Assembly: GCA_049607205.1 (NCBI GenBank)
Contig: JBMYWH010000008.1
Location: 1 to 64,000 of the forward strand
Direction: 5' to 3'
Source: JBELHR01 sp049607205
GTDB taxonomy: Bacteria; Bacteroidota; Bacteroidia; Flavobacteriales; Flavobacteriaceae
Length of the DNA stretch: 64,000 bases
In this document: in pieces, positions 1 through 7,407 of the stretch
Position numbering within the stretch: the first letter of the stretch is position 1
Layout of the letters: each line of letters starts with the position of its first letter
Program-made: the position numbers and the translations under genes
Notes under the pieces: generated by a model
What the model was told of the DNA's origin: nothing
Database searches by the model: none
Seen by the model: only the letters and a program-made list of their open reading frames with translations

Positions 1-32
1 AGTTAAAGAGTTGAGAGAAAAATTATATAATT

Positions 33-67
33 AAAAAAAAAGCGACCCTTAGGTCGCTTTTTTTTTA
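33..67. terminator. Bidirectional rho-independent terminator
   Basis: A perfect 7-bp stem (AGCGACC / GGTCGCT) with a 4-nt loop is flanked by A8 on the left and T8 on the right, so it can work in both directions. It lies 3 nt beyond the stop codon of the minus-strand sigma-factor operon. Confidence 0.85.
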
Positions 68-69
68 TC

Positions 70-576
70 CTATAAAGGAGCAGGTTTTTGTTCTTTAGGA
101 GAGGGAGGTGGGCCGTCTCCTCTTGCTACTTTGACCTTTTTAAAAAGTTTTCTGTTGAAATCACGTTCTATATGGTAGAGTTGAACTGTTTTCTTATATC
201 CAATCAGATCAGAAATTTCTTCAGTCATTTTTTGATCATATTCAAAGTCAGTTAGTCTGGAGGACTTCATATATACTAATAACTTCTTAGCATCTGATTC
301 TGAGATAGACTCAAAATCACGGTCAGGTGAAATTGATTTGATAAACTTACTAGTCTTCTGTCTATTTTCGTTTTTGAGTCGATCATATCGATTATATATA
401 GGCCAGAAACGCTCAGCCTCTTCCTCAGAGAAGTTCATTTGATCTGAAATATAGGCAATCTTTAAAGTTCGTATCTTTTCATAACGATCCTTGTGTTGAG
501 CTTGTCCATTTTGTATACCTATTCCCGCGAATAGCAGAATTAGAGTAAGTTTGATTTGATTTTTAAAAAGGGTCAT
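70..576 (-). CDS. Periplasmic sensor-like protein of an ECF sigma locus
   Basis: A 168-residue secreted protein with an N-terminal signal peptide (hydrophobic residues 10-22, then AQ). The rest is charged and mostly helical, with motifs of the type 'FSEEEAERFWPIYNRY'. That layout is seen in the Spy/CpxP-like proteins often annotated as 'sensor of ECF-type sigma factor' in Flavobacteriia. The tail is proline-rich (GDGPPPSPKEQKPAPL). It is the last gene of a three-gene minus-strand operon and overlaps the preceding gene by 14 bp, which points to translational coupling. It probably acts in the periplasm to modulate the anti-sigma factor; this is inferred from gene order only. No catalytic motif is visible. 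Confidence 0.7.
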   Translation of the reverse strand: MTLFKNQIKLTLILLFAGIGIQNGQAQHKDRYEKIRTLKIAYISDQMNFSEEEAERFWPIYNRYDRLKNENRQKTSKFIKSISPDRDFESISESDAKKLLVYMKSSRLTDFEYDQKMTEEISDLIGYKKTVQLYHIERDFNRKLFKKVKVARGDGPPPSPKEQKPAPL

Positions 577-1027
577 AAAATAAATCGTTTTGTTCGTATT
601 CTAAAAATGATTCTACATCATTCAGGTCAATATTCTCAATAAAGTCTGAAGCACTTAGTTCATCAATATTTGAAATGGAATTGTAAAGTTTGTCCGTGTC
701 TAAATTGAAATTTTCAGACTCAAGATATTCATAAGCTAGACCTTGATCAATAGATTGCTCTGCATTCATCTCAGAGTTACTGATGAAATACCCTATTAAA
801 AATACGGCTGCAATTCCTGAGGCTGATTTAAGAACCTTATATAAATTAATTAGCTTAGGTGTGCGTTGTTCTCTTATTAATGTTTTTTCTACAAGTCGAG
901 TTTCTAAAGAATCAAAATAATCTTTAGGTACTGTAAATCCATTTTCACTTTTTAGTGTAGAGGCTATAATGCGATCCTCCATCTTAGAAAAGTAATCATT
1001 GGGTATATTAAATCCTTGATTCTTCAT
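563..1027 (-). CDS. Probable membrane-anchored anti-sigma factor
   Basis: A 154-residue protein with one transmembrane segment at about residues 68-84 (SGIAAVFLIGYFI), a basic N-terminal cytoplasmic part and a very acidic C-terminal part. Two short N-terminal repeats, 'FNIPNDYFSKMEDRI' and 'FTVPKDYFDSLETRL', are characteristic of small proteins that follow ECF sigma genes in Flavobacteriia. The start overlaps the sigma stop codon by 4 bp (ATGA type). It is likely to sequester the sigma factor at the inner membrane. No zinc-binding HxxxCxxC motif is present, so it is not a classical ZAS-type anti-sigma factor. The role is inferred from topology and position. Confidence 0.65.
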   Translation of the reverse strand: MKNQGFNIPNDYFSKMEDRIIASTLKSENGFTVPKDYFDSLETRLVEKTLIREQRTPKLINLYKVLKSASGIAAVFLIGYFISNSEMNAEQSIDQGLAYEYLESENFNLDTDKLYNSISNIDELSASDFIENIDLNDVESFLEYEQNDLFYDPF

Positions 1028-1617
1028 AATTCCGTTCTAAATTTTTCAGTTTCCAGACTACTGATCCAGTCTTCATTCTTTATAAATAACTTTATTTTAG
1101 ATACTGCATGAAAATAACTTGCTTTTAAAGCGCCTTCAGAGGTTTCTAAGATTTCAGAAATTTGCTTATACGTCAAGTCTTCCATGTACTTCATGGTAAA
1201 CACGAGTTGTTGTTTTTCAGGCAGCTGAGCAACAGCACTTTGAAGCATTAATTCTATGTGATCACCACTGTAATGGGTGTCAGTCTGTAAAGCTTCTGCA
1301 CGGTCATGCATATATTCTTGGTATTCTTGCTTTTTCATTCTAGCCTCTGTTTTCAAAAAACTAAGGGCAGTATTGGTCGCAATCCTATACATCCATGAGA
1401 ATAAGCTACTCTCTCCTTTAAATCTGTTAATGTTCTTATAAACCTTAATAAATGTTTCTTGAAGTAGGTCATCTGCATCTTCATGTGAGTATACTAATTT
1501 TCTTATATGCCAATACAACCTTTCTTTATAGGTTGTTATCAAACTCCTAAATCCTTGTTCTGAGGTTCTAGGGTTTTTGATTTGCTCAATAAGAACTATA
1601 TCTTCAGTGTGCTCCAT
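1024..1617 (-). CDS. ECF-family RNA polymerase sigma factor
   Basis: A 197-residue sigma-70 family protein. Region 2 is clear at about residues 25-95, with 'DADDLLQETFIKVYKNI' and 'FKGESSLFSWMYRIATNTA' (the -10 recognition helix). Region 4 lies at about 125-180, with 'LPEKQQLVFTMKYMEDLTY' and the helix-turn-helix 'QISEILETSEGALKASY'. There is no region 1 or 3, as expected for the extracytoplasmic-function group. It is the first gene of an operon with a probable anti-sigma factor and a periplasmic sensor-like protein, which suggests an envelope-stress or surface-signal regulon. The target promoters cannot be read from this window. Confidence 0.93.
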   Translation of the reverse strand: MEHTEDIVLIEQIKNPRTSEQGFRSLITTYKERLYWHIRKLVYSHEDADDLLQETFIKVYKNINRFKGESSLFSWMYRIATNTALSFLKTEARMKKQEYQEYMHDRAEALQTDTHYSGDHIELMLQSAVAQLPEKQQLVFTMKYMEDLTYKQISEILETSEGALKASYFHAVSKIKLFIKNEDWISSLETEKFRTEL

Positions 1618-1666
1618 ACTTCATATCCTTAGACTTTATAAATATAAAAAGGTTTAATTAGGTCTA

Positions 1667-1700
1667 AAAAAAAACTCCTTCATAATTAGAAGGAGTTTTA
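1667..1700 (-). terminator. Rho-independent terminator
   Basis: The stem ACTCCTT / AAGGAGT has a 9-nt loop and is followed on the minus strand by a run of T. It is positioned to stop transcription from upstream minus-strand DNA ahead of the 1704-3155 gene's exit side and the sigma gene start. Intergenic space here is only 86 bp. Confidence 0.6.
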
Positions 1701-1703
1701 TAG

Positions 1704-3155
1704 CTATTCTTTTAAGGCAGTCTTACGCTTTTTTTTATATCCGAAAAGTTTTTCATTTTTGATGATGTCTGCAATTCCTTCTGGAAGCATTTCTTCCCAG
1801 CCTTCTTGGCCATTTTTGATCATTTTAAGGATCTTTCTAGAGAATACATCTAAATTTCCTTCATCATAACCAGTAATGTCAATCAGTTTTCCGTTGTGTT
1901 TGAAGAACTTGTACAGTTCTTTCATTCTTGGATGCACTTCAAGATTTTCACTAGTGATCAATTGATCGTCATCTTTTAAAGGATACATGTAAATCTTTAA
2001 ATCTTTGTAGAACAATTTTCCAAAAGCTTCTAATATACCTCCGCTTAAATCGCGATAGTAACGTTCGTCAAATATTTGAATTAAACTGTAAACTCCCATA
2101 GCAAGACCCATACGCTCCTTAGTAAATTCAGATAGGTAATCAACAAGTTTGTAATATTCTTGGAAGTTTGAGATCATTACGTTCTGTCCTAACGAAGAAA
2201 GTAATTCTGCACGATCCAGGAAGTCTCTTTCGTTGATTTCTCCTTCCGCTCTTAAATTAGCAAGAGTGATTTCGAATATTGTTTTAGTGTTTTCTTCTTT
2301 TACTTTATTGGTGTTAATGAACATTTCTCTCGAGAGCTTAAACATGTCCATATTTACCTTGGTAACAGGCCTGAAACTTCCTCTTAATGCAAGAATGTTC
2401 TTTTTGTATAATTCTTGTGCTGGAAGTAGGTTTTTTCCGTTGGCGTCAAACATTACGGCATTAGTCATGCCGTTTTTCACTAACTGTAAACTCATCAATC
2501 GATTGTCTACATACATAAAACGAGGTCCTGAGAAATTGATCATATCAATCTCTAGTTGATCTTCTTCAATATTATCATAAAATGATTTGAGCAGTTCCTT
2601 AGGATTATCGTTGAGATAGAAGGCACCATAAATCAAATTCACTCCTAACTTCCCTAGAGTTTCTTGTTGTAATTTTGCATCCGTTTCCTTGAAACGCAAA
2701 TGGAGAACAATTTCATTATAATCTTCCAAAGGATCCAATTGAAAGCGGATACCTACCCAACCATGGCCTTTGAATTTCTTTGCAAAATCAATGGTAGTCA
2801 CCGTGTTGGCATAACTGAAAAATATCTTATCAGAATGCTTTTTTCGACTCAAGCGCTCTTCTATGATATCGATTTCGTAACGCAACATTTTTTGAAGTCG
2901 TTTTTCCGTTACATAACGTCTATCTTCTTCTGTTCCATAAATTGCATCAGAGAAATCTTTGTCATAGGCACTCATCGCCTTTGCTATAGTTCCCGAAGCT
3001 CCTCCAGCTCTGAAAAAATTCCTTACCGTTTCTTGTCCAGCTCCTATTTCCGCAAATGTTCCGTAAATATGAGAATTTAAGTTAATTCTAAGAGCTTTGT
3101 TTTTGATCGTAGGAATGATACTAAATTCCTTATCACCCTTGAGTGTAACTGCCAT
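1704..3155 (-). CDS. Conserved unknown protein, 483 residues
   Basis: I do not recognise a catalytic family with confidence. The protein is soluble, with no signal peptide or transmembrane segment, and mixed alpha/beta in character. It begins MAVTLKGDKEFSIIPTIKNK and has a conserved-looking stretch 'FFRAGGASGTIAKAMSAYDK' near residues 47-66. It ends in a lysine-rich tail (KKKRKTALKE). Comparable 480-residue proteins are, to my recollection, widespread in Bacteroidota and have sometimes been labelled as nucleotidyltransferases, but I see no HxGH motif to support that. It stands alone between terminators and is divergent from the metallohydrolase gene, so the context gives no strong hint. The ORF is long, intact and clearly coding. 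Confidence 0.75.
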   Translation of the reverse strand: MAVTLKGDKEFSIIPTIKNKALRINLNSHIYGTFAEIGAGQETVRNFFRAGGASGTIAKAMSAYDKDFSDAIYGTEEDRRYVTEKRLQKMLRYEIDIIEERLSRKKHSDKIFFSYANTVTTIDFAKKFKGHGWVGIRFQLDPLEDYNEIVLHLRFKETDAKLQQETLGKLGVNLIYGAFYLNDNPKELLKSFYDNIEEDQLEIDMINFSGPRFMYVDNRLMSLQLVKNGMTNAVMFDANGKNLLPAQELYKKNILALRGSFRPVTKVNMDMFKLSREMFINTNKVKEENTKTIFEITLANLRAEGEINERDFLDRAELLSSLGQNVMISNFQEYYKLVDYLSEFTKERMGLAMGVYSLIQIFDERYYRDLSGGILEAFGKLFYKDLKIYMYPLKDDDQLITSENLEVHPRMKELYKFFKHNGKLIDITGYDEGNLDVFSRKILKMIKNGQEGWEEMLPEGIADIIKNEKLFGYKKKRKTALKE

Positions 3156-3197
3156 AATAGTATATCATATATTTATTGCAAATGTAAGAATTTACAG

Positions 3198-3227
3198 TTG
3201 ATATGTTGAAGATAAAACTTATTTTTG
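3198..3227 (+). promoter_or_regulatory. Bacteroidota-type promoter of the PhnP-like gene
   Basis: TTG (3198-3200), a 19-bp spacer and TATTTTTG (3220-3227) match the Flavobacterium consensus TTG-N17-23-TAnnTTTG. The ATG follows 19 nt downstream. Confidence 0.65.
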
Positions 3228-3246
3228 AAGGAGTCAAGCTCTATTT

Positions 3247-4026
3247 ATGCAAATAAAATTCACTTTTCTTGGTACTGGAACTTCTGTTGGTGTTCCAATG
3301 TTACTCAGTGACCATCCTATAAAAGAATCTAAGGATCCTAGGGATCAAAGGCTGAGATGTTCCGTCTTACTTCAATCTGAATCTACGGATTTATTAATTG
3401 ATTGTGGCCCTGATTTCAGAGCTCAATTGCTTAAACACAGTCCTGAGAAGCTAGATGCAATTTTATTTACTCATGAACACAGTGATCATATTGCAGGATT
3501 AGACGATATAAGGCCCTATTGTTTTCGTCAAGGTCCCATACCTATATACGGTCTTAAACGTGTGATTCAGAGTTTGGAACAGCGTTATGCATATATATTT
3601 AAAACTGAGAACAGGTATCCAGGTGCCGCTTCTGTTGATGTGCATGAAATCGATGAAACTAAAGAAATGACTTTAGGTGATTTACAAGTTCAACCGATTG
3701 CAGTGAACCATGGAAATCTCCCAATTTTAGGATATCGCATTGAAAATATAGCCTATTTAACAGATGTAAAGACTCTGCCGGATCACGAGTTTAATAAACT
3801 GAAAAACCTTGAAGTTCTAGTTTTAAGTTGTTTGCGTGAACAACCTCCTCATCCAACACATTTAAATTTAGAGGAAGCCTTAGGTCTAATTGTGAAAATA
3901 GGAGCTAAAAAGACCTATTTAACGCATATTAGCCATCTTTTTGGAAAGCAGGAAGATTTCGAAAAACTTTTACCTCCCAATGTTTTTGCTGCTTATGATA
4001 ATTTAGTTCTTGAGCTTAAATCCTAG
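3247..4026 (+). CDS. PhnP-like MBL-fold metallohydrolase
   Basis: A 259-residue metallo-beta-lactamase-fold enzyme. The metal ligands are visible in order: HEHSDH near residue 77, 'VNHGN' near 156, the aspartate in 'YLTDVK' near 172 and the histidine of 'LTHISHLFG' near 229. The N-terminus 'FTFLGTGTSVGVPM' is typical of the PhnP/ElaC-like branch, which cleaves cyclic phosphodiesters. PhnP itself acts on phosphoribosyl 1,2-cyclic phosphate, but there is no phn gene nearby, so the substrate is open. It is cytoplasmic, with no signal peptide. It has its own promoter, and its last 11 bp overlap the convergent esterase gene. Confidence 0.85.
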   Translation: MQIKFTFLGTGTSVGVPMLLSDHPIKESKDPRDQRLRCSVLLQSESTDLLIDCGPDFRAQLLKHSPEKLDAILFTHEHSDHIAGLDDIRPYCFRQGPIPIYGLKRVIQSLEQRYAYIFKTENRYPGAASVDVHEIDETKEMTLGDLQVQPIAVNHGNLPILGYRIENIAYLTDVKTLPDHEFNKLKNLEVLVLSCLREQPPHPTHLNLEEALGLIVKIGAKKTYLTHISHLFGKQEDFEKLLPPNVFAAYDNLVLELKS

Positions 4027-4657
4027 CCTCTAACCAATTTCTCATTGCAAAAAAGTTTTGGGGATTTACCCCGTGTCCTGCTGGATAGGTTTCAAACACA
4101 TATGAAATATCATGTTCTTCCATGAATGCAGCTGTCTTTTCTGCCCAGGAAATCGGAATCACTTGATCCATACTACCATGAGAATTATAGATGTCGACTT
4201 GAGTTAAATCATCAAAAGTCTCAGGTAATAATTCTTTCATTAAATAACCGCTCAATCCAATAATCTTTGAAACCGTTTTAGGGTAGTTCAGCCCAAGAGC
4301 CATACTCAAAATACAACCTTGGCTAAAGCCTAAAAGGAAAGTATTCTCTTGAGTGTTTCCATAGCTATGCTGCAGATCTTCAATTTCTTGCTTCAATAGA
4401 TCCATGGAGCTTCGAGCTTGTTCTAAGTCGGAAAATTTATTTTGATCAGCATCGAAGTTTATACTGTACCAGGCATATCCACCCATTCCTAAATTTAAGG
4501 GAGCTCGGAAGCTTACAATTCTAAGTTTAGGGTTTAACTCAGAAGAAAATGAAAATAAATCTTCTTCATTTGAACCGTAACCATGCAACATGATTAGTAG
4601 AGGAGCAGTTCCATCCTTTGTATCGATGGGATCTTTTATCTTTCTCTCTAAACTCAT
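4016..4657 (-). CDS. Phospholipase/carboxylesterase-family hydrolase
   Basis: A 213-residue alpha/beta hydrolase. It has the oxyanion motif 'LHGYGSNEEDLF' near residue 24, the nucleophile elbow GFSQG near 111, the acid in 'HGSMDQVIPIS' near 161 and the histidine in 'YPAGHGVNP' near 193. This is the full Ser-Asp-His triad of the YpfH/EstB-like carboxylesterases. It is cytoplasmic. Its ATG overlaps the stop of the dihydroorotase-like gene by one base (TAATG), so it is the last gene of that operon. The substrate is unknown; short acyl esters are the usual guess for the family. Confidence 0.88.
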   Translation of the reverse strand: MSLERKIKDPIDTKDGTAPLLIMLHGYGSNEEDLFSFSSELNPKLRIVSFRAPLNLGMGGYAWYSINFDADQNKFSDLEQARSSMDLLKQEIEDLQHSYGNTQENTFLLGFSQGCILSMALGLNYPKTVSKIIGLSGYLMKELLPETFDDLTQVDIYNSHGSMDQVIPISWAEKTAAFMEEHDISYVFETYPAGHGVNPQNFFAMRNWLEARI

Positions 4658-5916
4658 TATTTCAATACTATTTTACCTTGATTAATACTTCCATATACTT
4701 TTCCTTTCAATTGTTTTCCTTTGAAAATACTGTTTTTTGAAGTACTCAATATATCTTTATTTTCAAATGTGAAGCTAGGGTTGGGGTCAAATAAACTTAA
4801 TTTTGCAGGTTGATCCAAATCTATTTTATAAGATTCAAGTTTAAATCTATTTCGAGGAGCTACTGTTAGTTTTTCAAGGATTAGATCCAAATCTAGAACG
4901 TTTTGAAGAGCGCTGAAGGCACTTTCTAAACCAATAGTTCCATATTCGGCCTGATTATAAGCTACTTTTTTCTCTTCAATATCTATAGGTCTGTGATCGC
5001 TCACGATGAAATCGATTAATCCATCTTTGAGACCTTGAATAAGAGCTAGGCGATCTTCTTCAGTCCTTAGTGGAGGCTTGACCTTAGTGTTGGAGTCAAA
5101 ATCGAATAATTCATGATCATTTAAGACCAGGTGGTGTACACTGACACTGCAGGATACGTCCAATCCGTTTGCTTTAGCCTGTGAGATTAATTTGAGTGAT
5201 TTTGCTGAACTTATACAAGGAATATGAAGTTTTCCTCCGGTATATTCTAAAAGGAATAAATCTCGAGAAATTTGAAGTGTTTCCGCCAAGATGGGATTAC
5301 TTTTCAAACCTAACTGCATGCTTTGTGGACTTTCGTTAACCAGCCCTGTACCAGCAATTCTTTTGTTCTCAGGAAAACTCATGATTAGACCGTCAAAATT
5401 CTGAGCATATTGTAAGGAGATTTTCATGAGTAAGTCATCACTAATTGCATGATTATAATCTCCGAAAGCTATAGCACCAGCATTTTTTAGGTCAAATAAT
5501 TCGGCTAAATGCAGTCCTTCCCCCTTAGTTGTTAAATTTGCGATCGGCCAAACTTTACAGCTGCTTGACAAGGTTATATTCTGGACAAAACTCAAGGTAG
5601 ATTGTTCGTCACCACATGGGTTTGTGTCTAAATTTAGTGCGATGTCTGTAAATCCACTTTTAGAAGCTACGTCACACCCGTGAATTAAAGTTTCTCTTTC
5701 TTCTAATCCAGGTTCACCAAAACTCACTGAGGCATCGAACCACCCTTGGGAAACATGAAGATTATCAAGTTCAAGGATTTCGCAATGTTCAGGTTTAGAA
5801 ATCTCACTTTGAATTCGTGAGATTTTGCCATTTTCGATAAGTATATCTTGAGTTTGTAAATGAAAAGGACTTGATGGATCTTGGATTTTGGCTTTTTTAA
5901 GGAGCAATGATTTCAT
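4657..5916 (-). CDS. Dihydroorotase-like amidohydrolase lacking the HxH motif
   Basis: A 419-residue protein of the multifunctional-complex-type dihydroorotase family (amidohydrolase TIM barrel). The ATG at 5916 is preferred over the upstream TTG at 5940, because MKSLLLKKAKI aligns with the normal N-terminus and leaves a 16-nt gap after the nucleosidase gene. The usual metal-binding HxH near residue 60 is replaced by serines in 'DASVSFGEPGLEERE', and the later HxxHxS is 'LHIPCISSAKS'. The downstream 'VSVHHLVL' and 'VSDHRPID' histidines and aspartate remain. Family knowledge: Flavobacteriia carry this variant, and PyrC' proteins without HxH are noncatalytic partners of aspartate carbamoyltransferase in other bacteria. 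It may therefore be structural or use a different metal site. A role in pyrimidine synthesis is likely but not proven. Confidence 0.8.
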   Translation of the reverse strand: MKSLLLKKAKIQDPSSPFHLQTQDILIENGKISRIQSEISKPEHCEILELDNLHVSQGWFDASVSFGEPGLEERETLIHGCDVASKSGFTDIALNLDTNPCGDEQSTLSFVQNITLSSSCKVWPIANLTTKGEGLHLAELFDLKNAGAIAFGDYNHAISDDLLMKISLQYAQNFDGLIMSFPENKRIAGTGLVNESPQSMQLGLKSNPILAETLQISRDLFLLEYTGGKLHIPCISSAKSLKLISQAKANGLDVSCSVSVHHLVLNDHELFDFDSNTKVKPPLRTEEDRLALIQGLKDGLIDFIVSDHRPIDIEEKKVAYNQAEYGTIGLESAFSALQNVLDLDLILEKLTVAPRNRFKLESYKIDLDQPAKLSLFDPNPSFTFENKDILSTSKNSIFKGKQLKGKVYGSINQGKIVLK

Positions 5917-5932
5917 CTGTCGTTCTTGTAAT

Positions 5933-6715
5933 TTAATCAAAGATAGTATTTTGTTTGTTTATAAAGAGATTTCTAAATAAAATTAATGAGATTTCAGATG
6001 CCACCTTGTTTGCAAAACGCGGAAAATCAATATGTGCATTATCATCCGCATGATCAGAAATAATTCTCAATAGGGTGAAGGGGAGCTCATATTCATAGCA
6101 CACTTGTGCAATGGCAGCTCCTTCCATCTCTACACATAGAGCTTCTGGAAGTTCTTTTTTTAGTGATTTGAGTTTGGTAGATTCTGATATGAACTGATCA
6201 CCACTTAAAACTAATCCGCGATGATATCGCAGTTGCTCTAAGTTGAACTCTTCAATCAATTCTTGTGGGAATTCTTGATGAATGTCCTTCACTGTGTGTT
6301 CCAAGGCATGGATAAAATCTTCAGAATTTTCAGTGGGAAGTTCTTTTAAGTCAAGTATAGGAATGTGAAATTTATTAAAAAGCGGAGAGGCATCCATATC
6401 ATGCTGAATACAACTGCTTGCCAGTACTAGATCTCCAATTTTCACATCGGAATCTATACTTCCTGCAACTCCTGTAAAAATTAGTTGACTTAAGTTGAAA
6501 TCATTAATCAATTGGGTTGCAGTAACACTCGAAGCTACTTTTCCCCATCTTGAAAATACTAAAACTACATCGGTATTAAATAGGGTGCCTATGAAATAAT
6601 CTCTAGAACCTTTATGAATTTTTTCTTCTAAAACCAAAACGTTGAGAAGGGCTTGCATTTCTTCTTGCATAGCACTCATAATCCCAATCCTAGATTTAGT
6701 CGACAACTTGTCCAT
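5933..6715 (-). CDS. mtnN: MTA/SAH nucleosidase
   Basis: 5'-methylthioadenosine/S-adenosylhomocysteine nucleosidase, 260 residues. It removes adenine from MTA and SAH in methyl-group and polyamine recycling. The phosphorylase-like fold is visible: 'RIGIMSAMQEEM' at the N-terminus, 'LIFTGVAGSIDSDVKIGDLV' near 90, 'VEMEGAAIAQVC' near 200 (purine and ribose binding) and 'LLRIISDHAD' near 217, which carries the catalytic aspartate. At 260 residues it is longer than the roughly 230 of E. coli, owing to a loop at about 120-160. The start overlaps lolD by 20 bp, so the two are translationally linked. It is cytoplasmic. Confidence 0.9.
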   Translation of the reverse strand: MDKLSTKSRIGIMSAMQEEMQALLNVLVLEEKIHKGSRDYFIGTLFNTDVVLVFSRWGKVASSVTATQLINDFNLSQLIFTGVAGSIDSDVKIGDLVLASSCIQHDMDASPLFNKFHIPILDLKELPTENSEDFIHALEHTVKDIHQEFPQELIEEFNLEQLRYHRGLVLSGDQFISESTKLKSLKKELPEALCVEMEGAAIAQVCYEYELPFTLLRIISDHADDNAHIDFPRFANKVASEISLILFRNLFINKQNTIFD

Positions 6716-7358
6716 CTTTGAGCATTATTTTTCGATCAACCATTTCACCCAACTCATCATTATGCGTAATAATCACAAAGGTTTGTCCCATTTCATCTCT
6801 AAGTTTAAAAAAGAGTTCATGTAATTTTTTTGCGCTGACAGAATCTAAATTTCCAGAAGGCTCATCTGCAAAAATCACAGAAGGTTTGTTGATTAAAGCT
6901 CGAGCTACTGCAACTCTTTGTTGTTCTCCTCCTGAAAGTTCCGAAGGTTTATGGTGGTATCTATTCTCTAAACCGAGATAGTCTAATAGTTTTTTGGCCT
7001 CAGGCTCTACATCTTTTGGGCTTTTTCCGGCGATAAATGCAGGAATACATACATTTTCTAAAGCTGTAAATTCTGGGAGCAATTGATGGAATTGGAAAAT
7101 GAAACCAATCTCTTTATTTCTAAACTTGGAAAGTTCTTTATCACTGAGATCATGTAAGGATTGACCGTTTATTTCAAGACTGTAATTTTGTTCTTTAATA
7201 GGCCGGTCTAAGGTTCCTAAAATTTGAAGTAAGGTGGTTTTTCCGGTACCAGAAGGACCTACAATAGCCACTATTTCCCCTTGAATAACATGAAGGTCAA
7301 CGCCTTTGAGTACTTCAAGATCTCCATAATATTTATGAATATTCGTTGCTTTGATCAT
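6696..7358 (-). CDS. lolD: LolD-type ABC transporter ATP-binding protein
   Basis: A 220-residue ABC ATPase of the LolD/MacB branch. It has Walker A GPSGTGKTT near residue 34, the signature LSGGEQQRVAVARAL near 140, Walker B 'VIFADEPSGNLDS' near 162 and the switch histidine in 'VIITHNDEL'. These ATPases drive release of lipoproteins from the inner membrane with LolC/E partners, or power MacB-like pumps. The permease partner is not adjacent, as is usual in Flavobacteriia. It heads a four-gene minus-strand operon with mtnN, the dihydroorotase-like gene and an esterase. LolD is the most likely name, but a related exporter ATPase cannot be excluded. Confidence 0.85.
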   Translation of the reverse strand: MIKATNIHKYYGDLEVLKGVDLHVIQGEIVAIVGPSGTGKTTLLQILGTLDRPIKEQNYSLEINGQSLHDLSDKELSKFRNKEIGFIFQFHQLLPEFTALENVCIPAFIAGKSPKDVEPEAKKLLDYLGLENRYHHKPSELSGGEQQRVAVARALINKPSVIFADEPSGNLDSVSAKKLHELFFKLRDEMGQTFVIITHNDELGEMVDRKIMLKDGQVVD

Positions 7359-7407
7359 CAGAATAGAATTGGCTGTGAAATTACATATTTAAAGTGGATT
7401 TCCCCAA

